Shown in pieces: positions 16,653-25,781 of a stretch of DNA of 64,000 bases; positions within the stretch are counted from its first letter, which is position 1, and each line of letters opens with the position of its first letter. Source of the stretch: Palsa-504 sp963844625. GTDB lineage: Bacteria; Actinomycetota; Actinomycetes; Streptosporangiales; Streptosporangiaceae. The position numbers were made by a program, and so were the translations under genes. Under the pieces are notes generated by a model. It was not told the origin of the DNA, made no database searches, and worked only from the letters and a program-made list of their open reading frames with translations. The stretch spans positions 372,001 through 436,000 of the forward strand of contig CAWJPF010000018.1 of NCBI GenBank assembly GCA_963844625.1, in the 5' to 3' direction.

Positions 16653-19376
16653 ATGCAGGACCGTATTATGGTGCGAGACAGTATGCAGCCACGGACGCTC
16701 GGTGGCCGCTATGAGCTTGACGGGAACCTAGGCAATGGTGACCTAGCCGAGGTCGTCCGAGCACGCGACATTCGTCTCGACCGGGTCGTGGCGGTGAAGA
16801 TGCTGCGCGATGACCTGGCCAGCGATCAGTCCTTGCAAGCCAGGTTTCGGCGCAGAGCACAGGTCGCTGCGTCGCTCAACCACCCGTCTATTGTGGCTGT
16901 CTACGACACCGGGGAGGACATGCTCGGTCCGACCCCGATTTCTTACATTGTAATGGAGTACGTCGATGGCCAGATCCTGCGCGATCTGCTAAGGGACGAC
17001 CGGCGACTAGTACCCGAACGTGCAGCCGAGATAACTGAAGGGATCCTGCAGGCGCTGGCCTACAGTCATCAAAACGGTATCGTGCACCACAACATCAGGC
17101 CCGATAACGTGATGTTGACCCGCGCCCATGAGGTCAAGGTCATGAACTTTGGCCTTCTCAGGATTACCAGCGACACCCAGTTGAGCGGACCAGTCATCGC
17201 CGCTGCGGAATACCTATCGCCGGAACAGGCGCGGGGTGACGGGGTGGACGCCCGCAGTGATCTGTATTCCACCGGCTGCCTGCTATATGAAATGCTTACT
17301 GGCAGACTGCCGTTCACAGGCGACTCCCCGGTCGCCATCGCGTATCAACACGTGCGGGAGATGCCTGTTCCACCGTCCCAAGTGAACCGGGAAGTCCCGG
17401 TCTGGGCCGACCATATCGTGCTGAAGGCGATGGCCAAAGATCCGGCGAGCCGCTGTCAGTCAGCAGATGAGATGCTGAGCGATATCAAGCGCGCTTCATC
17501 GGTCGAGTCGATCTCTCAGTCCCATCTTGACAGTAGTGTTGCTCTGGCACCCACTGTGGTGATAGCACGTACTCACTCTCAGGAACCCTCCTCTGAAGAA
17601 TCGTTCTCACCGCAATCCTCGCCCGAGCCGGCAGATCAGCGGAATACAGGGCCTGCCATCGGCTCACGCATCTCTGGCTACCGGATTGAGGCCTTGCTAG
17701 GCATGGGCGGGATGGCGCAGGTATTCCTGGCAGTCGACGAACGTCTGGGTCGGCAGGTAGCGCTGAAGGTCATGGTGCCGGCGCTATCCCGGGACGAGGC
17801 ATTTCGACTGCGATTTATCCGCGAGTCGCGCGTCGCGGCGGCGGTAGATCATCCGAACATCATTCCAGTCTATGAGGCTGGCGAGGCCGATGGGGTCTTG
17901 TTCATCGCGATGCGGTACGTGCGCAACGGGGACGCGAAGTCACTAGTTACGCGGGAGGGAGCGTTGCCGCCAGAGCGGGCAATGGCCATCATCTCACCTA
18001 TAGCGGCGGCCCTCGATGCAGCTCATGCTCGTAGCCTTGTGCACCGGGATGTCAAGCCAGGGAACATGTTGCTCGACTCGAGTACTGACCAGCCCGATCA
18101 CGTATACCTGACTGATTTCGGGCTGACAACGATGCAGCTTTGGGGGGCCAGCCTGACGGAAACTGGGACGTTTTTGGGAACTTTGGATTATGTAGCACCG
18201 GAGCAGATTGAAGGCCGTCCCGTGGACGGCCGAACGGATCAGTATGCGCTCGCCTGCTCGGCGTTCGAGTTGCTGAGCGGATCACTGCCGTTTGCGCGCG
18301 ATGAGAGCATGGCTGTCCTGTGGGCGCACATGTCGGTGCCTCCGCCCCCGTTGACCTCGCGCCGCCCAGAGCTGCCGCATGCGGTGGATGAGGTATTCGC
18401 CCAGGCGCTGGCGAAGACTCCTGCAAACCGGTTTGCTACCTGTGGGCAGTTCGCTGAAGCCCTCAGTGCGGCACTCGCGTTCCAGTGGAAGGACGGGCCC
18501 GATCGCGCCGGAGCATCGTCTCGGGCACTGACCATTCCGTTGAAGCGGACATTTCGGTATGTCCACGAGCCTTCCCGGGGCGGCGAGGATGCACTCTCAT
18601 CACTAGGAAACGACCCGTTCATGGAAGAGTTGCAAAGCCGGATCTTGCATTCGCACGGCGGAACCTTCCTCGTCACAGGCTTCCGCGGGGTGGGAAAGTC
18701 CACGTTGATCCTGCGGGCCCTAGACGAGATCGTCACCTCTCACACGTCGTCCGACCTGATACTGCCCGTTACCCTGAGCGTCGCTCGTTCGACAACGACG
18801 GAGCGACTGCTCTTCGCCATCGTGCGTCGGGTATTCGAGACTCTGGCCGATTCCGGCGCAATCGAACGGCTTCCGCCGCCGACCCAGCATGCGCTTTTGC
18901 TGGCATACATGCGCACGTCATTGTCATTCAAGGAGACCCAGTCGGAGGCACGTGAGAGGTCCGCATCAATGGATCTCGGTGTCGGGCCGGGGAAGGCGGT
19001 GAAGGCGCTCGCGGACTTCGCATTCCCGAAAGTCTCGATGTCCACCAAGCGAAGCCATTCCCTTGCCACGGAGGCCGCATTTCTCGCCTACTCCGAGACC
19101 GATGTCGAATACGACCTGATGCGTATCGTGTCGCTGGTTGGCAACGTAACCGACGTCGCGGCCGAGCGAAGATCATGGTTGCGTCGTTTGTGGCCCAGGC
19201 AGACTTCTCCTGCTTCGCCGCGGCTGCGCCTTGTCATTGTCCTCGATGAAGTAGACAAGCTGACCACCGATGCGGCTGGCCTAGCAGTAGTGGAGGAGTT
19301 GCTCAGCGGCATCAAGAACGTTCTGACCACGTTCAGGAGCGCACTTCCTTGTTGTCGCAGGACCCGATCTGCATGA
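16653..19376 (+). CDS. multi-domain protein: pseudokinase - Ser/Thr kinase - P-loop NTPase (N-terminal part of a frameshifted gene)
   Basis: 907 codons; authentic to about residue 893. Domain 1 (about 19-285) is a Pkn2-like kinase fold keeping the VAVK lysine (K49), but the HRD motif is HHN (145-147), DFG is NFG (165-167), and the helix-C glutamate is Arg68, so it should be a pseudokinase. Domain 2 (about 340-610) has HRDVKPGN, DFG and the helix-C Glu, so should be active. Domain 3 (about 640 onward) is a P-loop NTPase: Walker A GFRGVGKST near 676, Walker B LVIVLDEVDK near 860. No membrane helix or PASTA repeat is visible. At 19331-19333 one extra T shifts the frame; the remaining 15 codons to 19376 are spurious. 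Start is uncertain (ATGs at 16653, 16668, 16683). Codon use is less GC-biased than in neighbours. Confidence 0.8.
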   Translation: MQDRIMVRDSMQPRTLGGRYELDGNLGNGDLAEVVRARDIRLDRVVAVKMLRDDLASDQSLQARFRRRAQVAASLNHPSIVAVYDTGEDMLGPTPISYIVMEYVDGQILRDLLRDDRRLVPERAAEITEGILQALAYSHQNGIVHHNIRPDNVMLTRAHEVKVMNFGLLRITSDTQLSGPVIAAAEYLSPEQARGDGVDARSDLYSTGCLLYEMLTGRLPFTGDSPVAIAYQHVREMPVPPSQVNREVPVWADHIVLKAMAKDPASRCQSADEMLSDIKRASSVESISQSHLDSSVALAPTVVIARTHSQEPSSEESFSPQSSPEPADQRNTGPAIGSRISGYRIEALLGMGGMAQVFLAVDERLGRQVALKVMVPALSRDEAFRLRFIRESRVAAAVDHPNIIPVYEAGEADGVLFIAMRYVRNGDAKSLVTREGALPPERAMAIISPIAAALDAAHARSLVHRDVKPGNMLLDSSTDQPDHVYLTDFGLTTMQLWGASLTETGTFLGTLDYVAPEQIEGRPVDGRTDQYALACSAFELLSGSLPFARDESMAVLWAHMSVPPPPLTSRRPELPHAVDEVFAQALAKTPANRFATCGQFAEALSAALAFQWKDGPDRAGASSRALTIPLKRTFRYVHEPSRGGEDALSSLGNDPFMEELQSRILHSHGGTFLVTGFRGVGKSTLILRALDEIVTSHTSSDLILPVTLSVARSTTTERLLFAIVRRVFETLADSGAIERLPPPTQHALLLAYMRTSLSFKETQSEARERSASMDLGVGPGKAVKALADFAFPKVSMSTKRSHSLATEAAFLAYSETDVEYDLMRIVSLVGNVTDVAAERRSWLRRLWPRQTSPASPRLRLVIVLDEVDKLTTDAAGLAVVEELLSGIKNVLTTFRSALPCCRRTRSA

Positions 19377-21048
19377 CCGGGCGACCCAGGATGCTACCCG
19401 GGGAAACGGCGTCTACGAGAGTGTCTTCGGCTGGCGCTTGTATGTGCCATGCATCTGGGACGCGCCTGACCGGCTCGTCTCGGATATCGTTAGCGCCAAT
19501 GCCGAGGTAGATGAGGGAATGCTCGCGCTACTAGCTGACTATCTTAGATTTAAGGCGCGGGGCATGCCGCGCAGGCTGCTCCAGGAAGTTAACAGCTTCA
19601 CCACGTGGGACGGAGATCGCCCGAGCCTGAGGATCGATGCGAAGGATATGGAGCGGGTAGAGTTCTACGCCCGCCTGGAGCGTATCTTGCGTGCCTATTT
19701 CGAAGGCAGCCAAAGCAAGAGACTATTCCCCGTCGCGATCGATGAGGACCGATGGCGACTGGCCGGCTACTACGTCGCCGATTGGGTACTGCAACGCGAA
19801 GGCGACCCGTTTACGGCGGCCGACCTGATCCGGGACGGCGATGAGGCGGAGTTCGATCCACTGCTGCGTATCTCCCGCCGAAACGTCGATCGTCTGCTAG
19901 ACCATCTCGCTGAGCATCGGATCGTGGACATCGTGAGGGAAATGGACGCCACTTCGACAGTCTTTGGCGACATCGCCGAGTCAAGTGCCAAGGTATTTAT
20001 TCTTGCAGAAGATGTCCGGCACCTGCTATACGGGTTCGTCGCGCGGTACGAATCGGAACGAGGTGCACGTGAAGTATCCTTGGCCCCTCCTGTCCCAGCG
20101 TCGGCGCAAGCGGTGGGGAACGTGAGTGCATTGATACGGCCATCGCCCCGGGTGCTAGCTTCCCGATACGAATTGGGCGATCTTCTCGGGCAAGGAGGCA
20201 TGAACTCTGTCTACAAGGGCAAGGACCTGGTCACCGGACGACAGGTAGTAATTAAACTGCTGCGAACCGATCTCGGGAACGACCCTCAGGCCATGGCGCG
20301 TTTCCGCAGGGAGGCGGATATCGCCCGGCGGCTGACACACCCGCAGATTGTCCAGACCTATGACGTGGTGAACGGGCAGGAGCAAACTCCCGCGCTTATC
20401 ATGGAGTGGCTGAATGGGCCGAATCTACATGAGCGGATAATGCGTGAAGGGCCTATGCCTCCCGCCGAGGTGGCCGCAACCGGCCGGGTCCTCGCAGAGG
20501 CCCTGGCTTACATCGCAAGCCAGCAGATTGTCCGTCTGGACCTGAAGCCGAGCAACATCATCATGGCTGACCGGGGACCGGTCATCATCGATCTGGGAAT
20601 CGCTTTTCGGGTGGAAACCGGCACGCACGGGCTCACCCAGACGGGTCAACTCGTCGGCACACCCGCCTTTATGGCGCGGGAACTGATCGCGGGTCGTGAG
20701 CCTGATCCGCGGGTTGACCTTTATGCACTCGGGCTGGTCATGTTCTACTGTCTGACAGGCAGAAGCCCGTGGGAAGGCATCGCAGACCAAATGGGGATCA
20801 TGATGGCCATAATGAACGAAGAGATCGACGTGACGAACCTGCCTGTCTCACCGGAGTTCCGCCAGGTCCTCGCCCGAGTGCTTGCCGGCGACCGAGACCA
20901 ACGGTTCCCTAATGCCACAGATTTGCGAGATGCCATTACGAAAACACCTGAATGGCACCTCGTCGACACAGGATCCAGTAATCGCGACGGCAAAAACGGG
21001 TCACAGCCTACCATCCCATCAGTTTACCGGCACCCGGATGGCTGTTAA
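19333..21048 (+). CDS. C-terminal continuation: NTPase end - winged-helix-like region - third Ser/Thr kinase domain
   Basis: Removing one T at 19332/19333 joins this frame exactly to the upstream one: ...NVLTT + SGAHFLVVAGPDLHDRA, completing the NTPase core; total length would be about 1,464 aa. As a separate frame the first ATG-like start is at 19438. After the NTPase comes a region with winged-helix character (about 19670-20060: AADLIRDGD, ISRRNVDRLLDHLAEHRIV), typical of STAND/ORC-like ATPases. A third kinase domain spans about 20155-20990: glycine loop LGQGGMNSVYKG, VVIK lysine, catalytic loop IVRLDLKPSNI (His and Arg of HRD lost, Asp and Asn kept), and DLG for DFG. It may be active. No operon partner follows. 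Confidence 0.75.
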   Translation, partial: SGAHFLVVAGPDLHDRATQDATRGNGVYESVFGWRLYVPCIWDAPDRLVSDIVSANAEVDEGMLALLADYLRFKARGMPRRLLQEVNSFTTWDGDRPSLRIDAKDMERVEFYARLERILRAYFEGSQSKRLFPVAIDEDRWRLAGYYVADWVLQREGDPFTAADLIRDGDEAEFDPLLRISRRNVDRLLDHLAEHRIVDIVREMDATSTVFGDIAESSAKVFILAEDVRHLLYGFVARYESERGAREVSLAPPVPASAQAVGNVSALIRPSPRVLASRYELGDLLGQGGMNSVYKGKDLVTGRQVVIKLLRTDLGNDPQAMARFRREADIARRLTHPQIVQTYDVVNGQEQTPALIMEWLNGPNLHERIMREGPMPPAEVAATGRVLAEALAYIASQQIVRLDLKPSNIIMADRGPVIIDLGIAFRVETGTHGLTQTGQLVGTPAFMARELIAGREPDPRVDLYALGLVMFYCLTGRSPWEGIADQMGIMMAIMNEEIDVTNLPVSPEFRQVLARVLAGDRDQRFPNATDLRDAITKTPEWHLVDTGSSNRDGKNGSQPTIPSVYRHPDGC

Positions 21049-21411
21049 CCGAATGAGCGAGGGAGGCGTGGTGGAGACTGCGAGTGGGTGCGAGGTAGGA
21101 GTCTTAGGCGGCATCCCGACATTGCTCCCAGCGCAGATCGATCAGTTCTGTACGGCATCGACGTCTCTTACAGAGATGTCCGATTATGTACCCAGACGGC
21201 GAGGCGGCACGGGCTTATCAAAGCCCTTCGTATCGTTAGCCGCCTTGCAGTCCGCTCACTGCTTATCGGTTAGCCGCCCGGACTGTATTCTCATTCATCG
21301 CCGCGCTTGGGCTGAACGTCCTCATTTGCCGCGGACAGGGTCGGTCTGCAACCCTCGGTGCTGAGCCTTAACAGATACGTTTCCGCCGGGCGCCGCTTGA
21401 CCCGCCAGGGC
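21049..21411. other. intergenic region, nothing recognised
   Basis: 363 bp after the multi-kinase gene. I see no coding pattern, RNA gene or strong hairpin. Confidence 0.4.
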
Positions 21412-21594
21412 TCAGGTGTCAGGGCCGGGATCTGTGTCCGCGTCCTCGAGTTCTGGATCTACCCCGCCTTCCCGGTGCTTTTCCGAGGCACGCATCACGG
21501 CCCGCATCTTGGCGAACTCAGCGTCGTCCGTCGCGTCAGGCTCGCTGCCACGCTGATCGCCGGCGTCTTCCGGCGCCGGCTTGCGGTCACTCAT
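21412..21594 (-). CDS. small acidic hypothetical protein
   Basis: 60 codons, preceded by a strong GGAGGAGG site about 8 nt before ATG 21594, which is the main reason to accept it. The protein is highly charged and Asp/Glu-rich, with one short helical segment (EFAKMRAVMRASEK) and no membrane segment. I do not recognise the family. It lies downstream of the broken glyoxalase-like gene on the same strand. Confidence 0.5.
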   Translation of the reverse strand: MSDRKPAPEDAGDQRGSEPDATDDAEFAKMRAVMRASEKHREGGVDPELEDADTDPGPDT

Positions 21595-21753
21595 GGCCAG
21601 ATCCTCCTCCAGAAGCTGGATTCCATGCCCAGCACGGTACCGGGAACCTGGCGCCGCAGCCTAGGTGCCCCGCCAGCACACGACATGCGCTGGCCGCCGG
21701 CACCCGCCCGGTCCCCGCGCGTCCAGTGCAGTGGCGGAACGGAAGCGTGCTGG

Positions 21754-22210
21754 TCACCGGCCGGGAGCTGGCGCCCCGAACGACCGCGCCCAAGCACCAG
21801 CCGGAGCCAGCCGGCGGGCATCCGGCCCGCCGGGCCTCATGAAGGGCGCCGCCTGCCCGATTCGATAACCGTCGGGGTCGGTGGTCCAGCTGGTCCGCGG
21901 TCGGTCCGTGGTCAGGGTCGGTAGGCGAATCGGCCGCAATACCCTTAACGGCAAGATCGGCGAGGGCGGCATCCAGTGATTCAACCTGGATGACGAGATG
22001 ATTGATACCGGTGCCGAGTTCTACTTTGCCTTTCGCCGGGTTGTGGACCAGCTCGATGGTGACGAAGGGATCGCCCGGCAGCTGCAACATGGTCAGGTTA
22101 CCGAACGGTGTCCCCTCGACGGTCCCTGTGACCGTGTAGCCGACGGCGCGGTAGAACGCGAGTGACGGGTCGAGATTGCTCACCCGCAGGCCGACGTGCA
22201 ACGTGCGCAT
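21754..22210 (-). pseudogene. VOC (glyoxalase/bleomycin-resistance-like) protein, frameshifted by 4-bp duplication
   Basis: From ATG 22210 the frame reads a VOC-superfamily domain: LHVGLRVSNLDPSLAFYRAV, then NHLVIQVESLDAALADLA. At 21898-21905 a tandem CGGT CGGT (minus strand ACCG ACCG) shifts the frame. Removing one copy restores GPRTSWTTDPDGYRI, the expected second metal-site strand (Asp-Pro-(Asp/Glu)-Gly). The C-terminus after GYRI is longer and lower in complexity than usual. A working protein would bind a metal and a small substrate as a dimer; as it stands it is broken. Confidence 0.75.
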
Positions 22211-22547
22211 GGTCGGCACCCTAGCCCAGCTAGGTCCTGGTGGAGTGGCACGTTCCCGCGGCTGGTATGAGGCAATCTTGATTAGGCCGACCGTCACAGC
22301 GCACGCCGTCAGTGGCAGATGAGGACGGTGCGGGAGCCGGGAACCCCTGGTTACCCAGCATTCAGACAGTTGCCGCTGCGCTGGTAGTGCGGGGCAATGG
22401 GTCAGGCTGGCTGCCGCCTGGTGAGCGCGAGCAAGCGCGGACCCACGCCCTGCTCATCAGCCAGCGCGCGGACCCTGTGGAGCCTGGACAGGCTTACAGT
22501 CAGGGCGTGGCTAGGCTAGCCGCCGCAGATCACCAGGAAGGTACGCC
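22211..22547. other. intergenic region, nothing recognised
   Basis: 337 bp between the divergent VOC pseudogene and the MDMPI gene. It presumably holds both promoters; no clear operator or RNA element is visible. Confidence 0.35.
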
Positions 22548-23327
22548 ATGCCGCAGCTCAATGCCGACCGGTACGTCGCCGAGATCGAGGCAAGCACAGC
22601 AGGGCTGGCGGAGATCTTGGCTGAGTATGATCAGAGCCTGCCGATCCCCACCTGCCCGGAATGGACACTGCGTCAGCTTGTCACGCACGTTGGCAGGGCG
22701 CACCGGTGGGCCGCCGAGATCACGCGTACGAGGTCTGACGCGTTCATTCCGTTCCGGGAGGTACCGGACGGCAAGCTGCCGGATGATCGCGCCGAGCAGC
22801 GCGCGTGGCTGCATGCCGGCGCGGCGCGGATCGTCGACGCTGCGCGGGAAGCGGGCAGTGATCTCGTCTGGTCGTTCACCGGGCCGACGCCTGCCGGTTT
22901 CTGGATACGCCGGATGGCGCACGAGACGCTGGTGCATCGAGCCGACGCCCAGCTCGCTGCGGGCGCCGAGCCCGAGCCAGTCATTGAAGCGGAGATAGCT
23001 GCCGATGCCATCGACGAATGGCTGATGCTTCTGACCGGCGGGCTCAGCAACTCCGACGAGCGGACTAAGGCGCTAACCGCCGGTGCTGGCCTGCACATAC
23101 ACGCAACCGATGACGGACTTGGTGGCCACGGCGAGTGGATGATCCGGTACGACGCGGGCGGTCTGACAGTTGAGCCGGGTCATGGCAAGGGCGATGCCGC
23201 CCTTGCCGGCCCGGCCGCCAGCTTGCTGCTCGTGCTGATGCGGCGAAGGCCGGTTTCCGATCCGGCAGTGACCGTTTACGGGGACAGCGCCGTGGTGGAT
23301 GGCTGGCTGGCAAGCACCGCGTTCTGA
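22548..23327 (+). CDS. maleylpyruvate isomerase-type (MDMPI/DinB-fold) protein
   Basis: 259 aa with AGGAAGG upstream of ATG 22548. The N-terminal four-helix DinB/MDMPI domain shows CPEWTLRQLVTHVGRAHRW (first metal-binding His) and MAHETLVHRADAQ (the other histidines). The C-terminal MDMPI_C domain is a small alpha/beta module (about residues 165-259). Family members use mycothiol or act as putative mycothiol S-transferases; the substrate here is unknown. Its last 52 bp overlap convergently with the DUF3618-like remnant on the other strand. Confidence 0.82.
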   Translation: MPQLNADRYVAEIEASTAGLAEILAEYDQSLPIPTCPEWTLRQLVTHVGRAHRWAAEITRTRSDAFIPFREVPDGKLPDDRAEQRAWLHAGAARIVDAAREAGSDLVWSFTGPTPAGFWIRRMAHETLVHRADAQLAAGAEPEPVIEAEIAADAIDEWLMLLTGGLSNSDERTKALTAGAGLHIHATDDGLGGHGEWMIRYDAGGLTVEPGHGKGDAALAGPAASLLLVLMRRRPVSDPAVTVYGDSAVVDGWLASTAF

Positions 23328-23566
23328 CGACTGGCCTTTCGTCCGCGCGCCGAGCTGGCGGTCTCATTCTTGACGGCGCCGGCCGCGTCGGCTGCTGCGG
23401 CCTTGACCGACTCGGCTGCCTGCTTTGCTGAGTCATGGAGGCTGGCCGCGGCATCCTTGGCCGCGCCGGTGACGGCTGGCGCGGCGGCTTCCTTGACCTT
23501 CGTCGCCGCATGCTCCTCGGCGCTGCTGGCCGGCAGAAGCGAGCCGACGAGCCAGCCGACGCCCAC
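23276..23566 (-). pseudogene. DUF3618-type membrane-anchor protein, only C-terminal part
   Basis: The frame opens at GTG 23566 right after an in-frame TGA and reads VGWLVGSLLPASSAEEHAA then an Ala/Lys-rich amphipathic tail (KVKEAAAPAVTGAAKDAA). This is how DUF3618-containing envelope-stress proteins end. The N-terminal DUF3618 helix (RAEL.DTVEAL type) and most of the membrane anchor are absent, so the gene is 5' truncated. The following gene on the same strand side encodes a CsbD-like stress protein, a usual companion. Confidence 0.55.
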
Positions 23567-23719
23567 CGCGATCAGGCTTCATGCGATGAATTCCACGCTG
23601 GGATCTGCGGTCGGTGTCCAATTCATGACCAACCGCTCTTTTCGATCACGCTGGCTGTAGCAAGAAGCTCCCGGTCCCCGGCCGGGGTCCGGGAGCCTCT
23701 GCTCTTCTCAGCTCAGCCG

Positions 23720-23977
23720 CTACTGGTGCGAGCGCTGCTCTGCTTCGGCTGCGCTTGCTTCCGCCCGGGCCTTCTCCGCCTCGGCCTCCTTGGCAGCCAC
23801 GTCACGCTGCGCGGCGGCCTTGTCCTGCTGGGCCTCGCCTTCCTGCTTCAGCGACTCGTTCCCGCTTACGGCCCCGGCCGCTTCCTTGGCCCGGCCCTTC
23901 ACGTCTTCCACGACACCTTCGACGCCTGCCTTAGGTCCAGACTCATTCGCCAAAATCGTCTCCCATTGCTTTCCCAT
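23720..23977 (-). CDS. CsbD-like stress-response protein
   Basis: 85 aa from ATG 23977 with GGGGAG 9 nt upstream. The CsbD core is seen as VEDVKGRAKEAAGAVSGNE, followed by an extended Ala/Glu/Lys coiled-coil-like tail (QQDKAAAQRDVAAKEAEA). These small soluble proteins are induced by general stress in many bacteria; their molecular role is unknown. An upstream in-frame extension to 24262 has no coding character and was rejected. Confidence 0.75.
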   Translation of the reverse strand: MGKQWETILANESGPKAGVEGVVEDVKGRAKEAAGAVSGNESLKQEGEAQQDKAAAQRDVAAKEAEAEKARAEASAAEAEQRSHQ

Positions 23978-24474
23978 GTCCTGGTGCTCCCCTTCTTTGG
24001 GCGCTACCCGGCTATCTCGAGCGCAAACGCAGCGTGTCCCCCGGCGCGGTGGTACCCGAGAGGTCGTGGCATGTGGCTGATGCGTGACCCAGCTCATGAT
24101 CGCCACCAGTTGCTCGCGGGCCTTCGATCTGGTGGTGGCTGCCGTCCTGGTTCGGCTCGGTGTCTGACTGACGCTCACCCTGCCATCCAGCCCGGACGAG
24201 TCGGCGCGCCTGATCCGACTGATCCGGTACCAGTCCTCGACCCCCTGAATATGCCGTACCAAAGTCTCCGCGCAAGCCGGATTTTCCGCGTCTTGTCCGC
24301 CGCGCTGGGTGAGGGCCGGGCGGGACAGGCGGATGGCGGTTTTCTTGCCGCTGGAGGCCTGGACTGGCGCTGTGTCAGTTCAGGTTGCGGTCTGGAAGAC
24401 CTGTCGGCAGAGCCGAAGACGTACAGAACCAGAAGATCTGCGCGCAGCGGCCTTGCTGGCGCTGCCCAGCCTTC
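23978..24474. other. intergenic region, nothing recognised
   Basis: About 500 bp between the CsbD-like gene and a small unknown gene. Both strands contain only low-confidence frames rich in Arg/Pro/Ser. No hairpin with a clear role was found. Confidence 0.35.
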
Positions 24475-24672
24475 TCAGTAGCCCCTGAGGTGAGCAGCGC
24501 GGGCAGAATCCTCCTCCATGATCTGGCGGACGAAGTACGCCACTTCCGGCGGTCCTGCGTTCTCTGCGTCGCGCAGGTAATGGCCATAGTCCCGAATTGC
24601 CTCCAGCGCATTGGACTGAATCGCCATCAGGTCCAGCGTGACATCCACAGCACCCGTCTCTTTCCGCGTCAT
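24475..24672 (-). CDS. small hypothetical helical protein
   Basis: 65 aa with a strong AGGAAGGGG site 6 nt before ATG 24672. The sequence (LMAIQSNALEAIRDYGHYL, then EVAYFVRQIMEEDSARAAHL) is predicted by eye to be two or three amphipathic helices, reminiscent of a truncated ferritin-like or hemerythrin-like bundle, but no metal-ligand pattern is complete. I do not recognise a named family. Codon bias is that of a real gene. Confidence 0.55.
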   Translation of the reverse strand: MTRKETGAVDVTLDLMAIQSNALEAIRDYGHYLRDAENAGPPEVAYFVRQIMEEDSARAAHLRGY

Positions 24673-24766
24673 CGCAGGCCCCTTCCTCGCTAGGTCCCGC
24701 GGTTGCGCTACCCGAACCCGTCCGTGAAACCTCCGGCGGCTGCCAGAGGCGGCGCCTCAGCCTGGC

Positions 24767-25055
24767 TAGGCCCCCATCACGTCGTGGTAGACCCGTGCCA
24801 CCCAGCGGACCAGCGCCAGCTGCCCTCCACTAGCACTGACGGCAGCTCCTCGTACCGCGTGGCCAGCACAAGCCGATCGATGTGCTGCAGCACCGCCGGG
24901 ATCATCGGGTGAGGCACGAACCCGGGAAGTGGAGCCGCCCAGCCAACGGCCTGGCCAGGTGCTCGATTGCCTGCCGGTCTGGGCCACCGCCCACGATGAG
25001 CAGGGGCGCTCGCTCCCGGATCCGGCGGAAGGCCTCACCAGCGTGCCGATGTCCC
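24767..25055 (-). pseudogene. glycosyltransferase (GT4-type) C-terminal remnant
   Basis: The minus strand reads EAFRRIRERAPLLIVGGGPD and RQAIEHLARPLAGRLHFPG. After a frame change near 24920 it continues FVPHPMIPAVLQHIDRLVLA and TRYEELPSVLVEG, the donor-sugar-binding half of family-4 glycosyltransferases (VGGGPD loop and EExxSVLVE motif). A second break follows, and a final WVARVYHDVMGA looks like the C-terminal helix. Everything upstream of the Rossmann second domain is missing. The gene is clearly dead. Confidence 0.65.
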
Positions 25056-25240
25056 TTTTACAGGGCGAGCTGCCGCGTCAGCCAGGAGAGCAGCCGGGAG
25101 ATACCGGCCAGGAGGACCCAGTCCGCCGACCCTCCGCCGGGTGGACGGCGCTGGTCAGCGACTGGCATGTATCCGCAAATGCGTTTGGTGGCGGGCCTGC
25201 CGGGTAGCCGCCGCAGGTCCAGCGAGCCGAGAGGAGCAGT

Positions 25241-25742
25241 ATGTCATCAGATGCAATCGTGGTACTGAAGGCCGATCACAAGGAAATCCGCAACCTCTTC
25301 CGCAAGTTCCAGGCTGCCGGGGACAAGGCGGTCAAGAAGAAAGAAACGATCGTCGGGCAGATCATCGTGCTGCTCACGGTACACACCTATATCGAGAATG
25401 AGGTGATGTATCCCGAGGTCTGCGCGCTGCTGCCCGACCTCAAAGAAGACGTGCTTGAGTCCTACGAAGAACATCACGTGGCCGACGTCCTGTGCATGGA
25501 GCTAGCCGGGCATGCCGGCCGGGGCTGAGCGCTTCGATGCCAAGGCCACGGTGCTGATCGAGAACGTCACGCATCACATCGAAGAGGAAGAGCAGGACTG
25601 GTTCCCCAAAGTGCGGGCCGGCCTCAGCCGCAAACAGCTTCAGGAACTCGGGGCCAAACTCGAGCAGGCCCGGAAGAAAGCGCCCAGGTCACCTGCCCAG
25701 CCCAGTGCGCTGAAAAAGACGATCGACGCCGTCATTGCCTGA
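25241..25742 (+). pseudogene. hemerythrin HHE-domain protein, split by one extra G
   Basis: The first frame (ATG 25241) has the HHE helices with ADHKEIRNLFRKF, VHTYIENEVMYPEV and YEEHHVADVLCMELAG. It runs out of frame at a GGG run (25508-25510). The second frame continues as MPAGAERFDAKATVLIENV, then THHIEEEEQDWFPKV. Deleting one G restores a single about 166-aa protein with all expected iron-ligand His/Glu (H..E, H...E, HH...EEE). Family proteins bind a di-iron centre and O2/NO. A sequencing error in the G run is possible. Confidence 0.75.
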
Positions 25743-25781
25743 CCAGCAGTACGTCGCCCCCTGCAGACGGCAAACTTGGTC

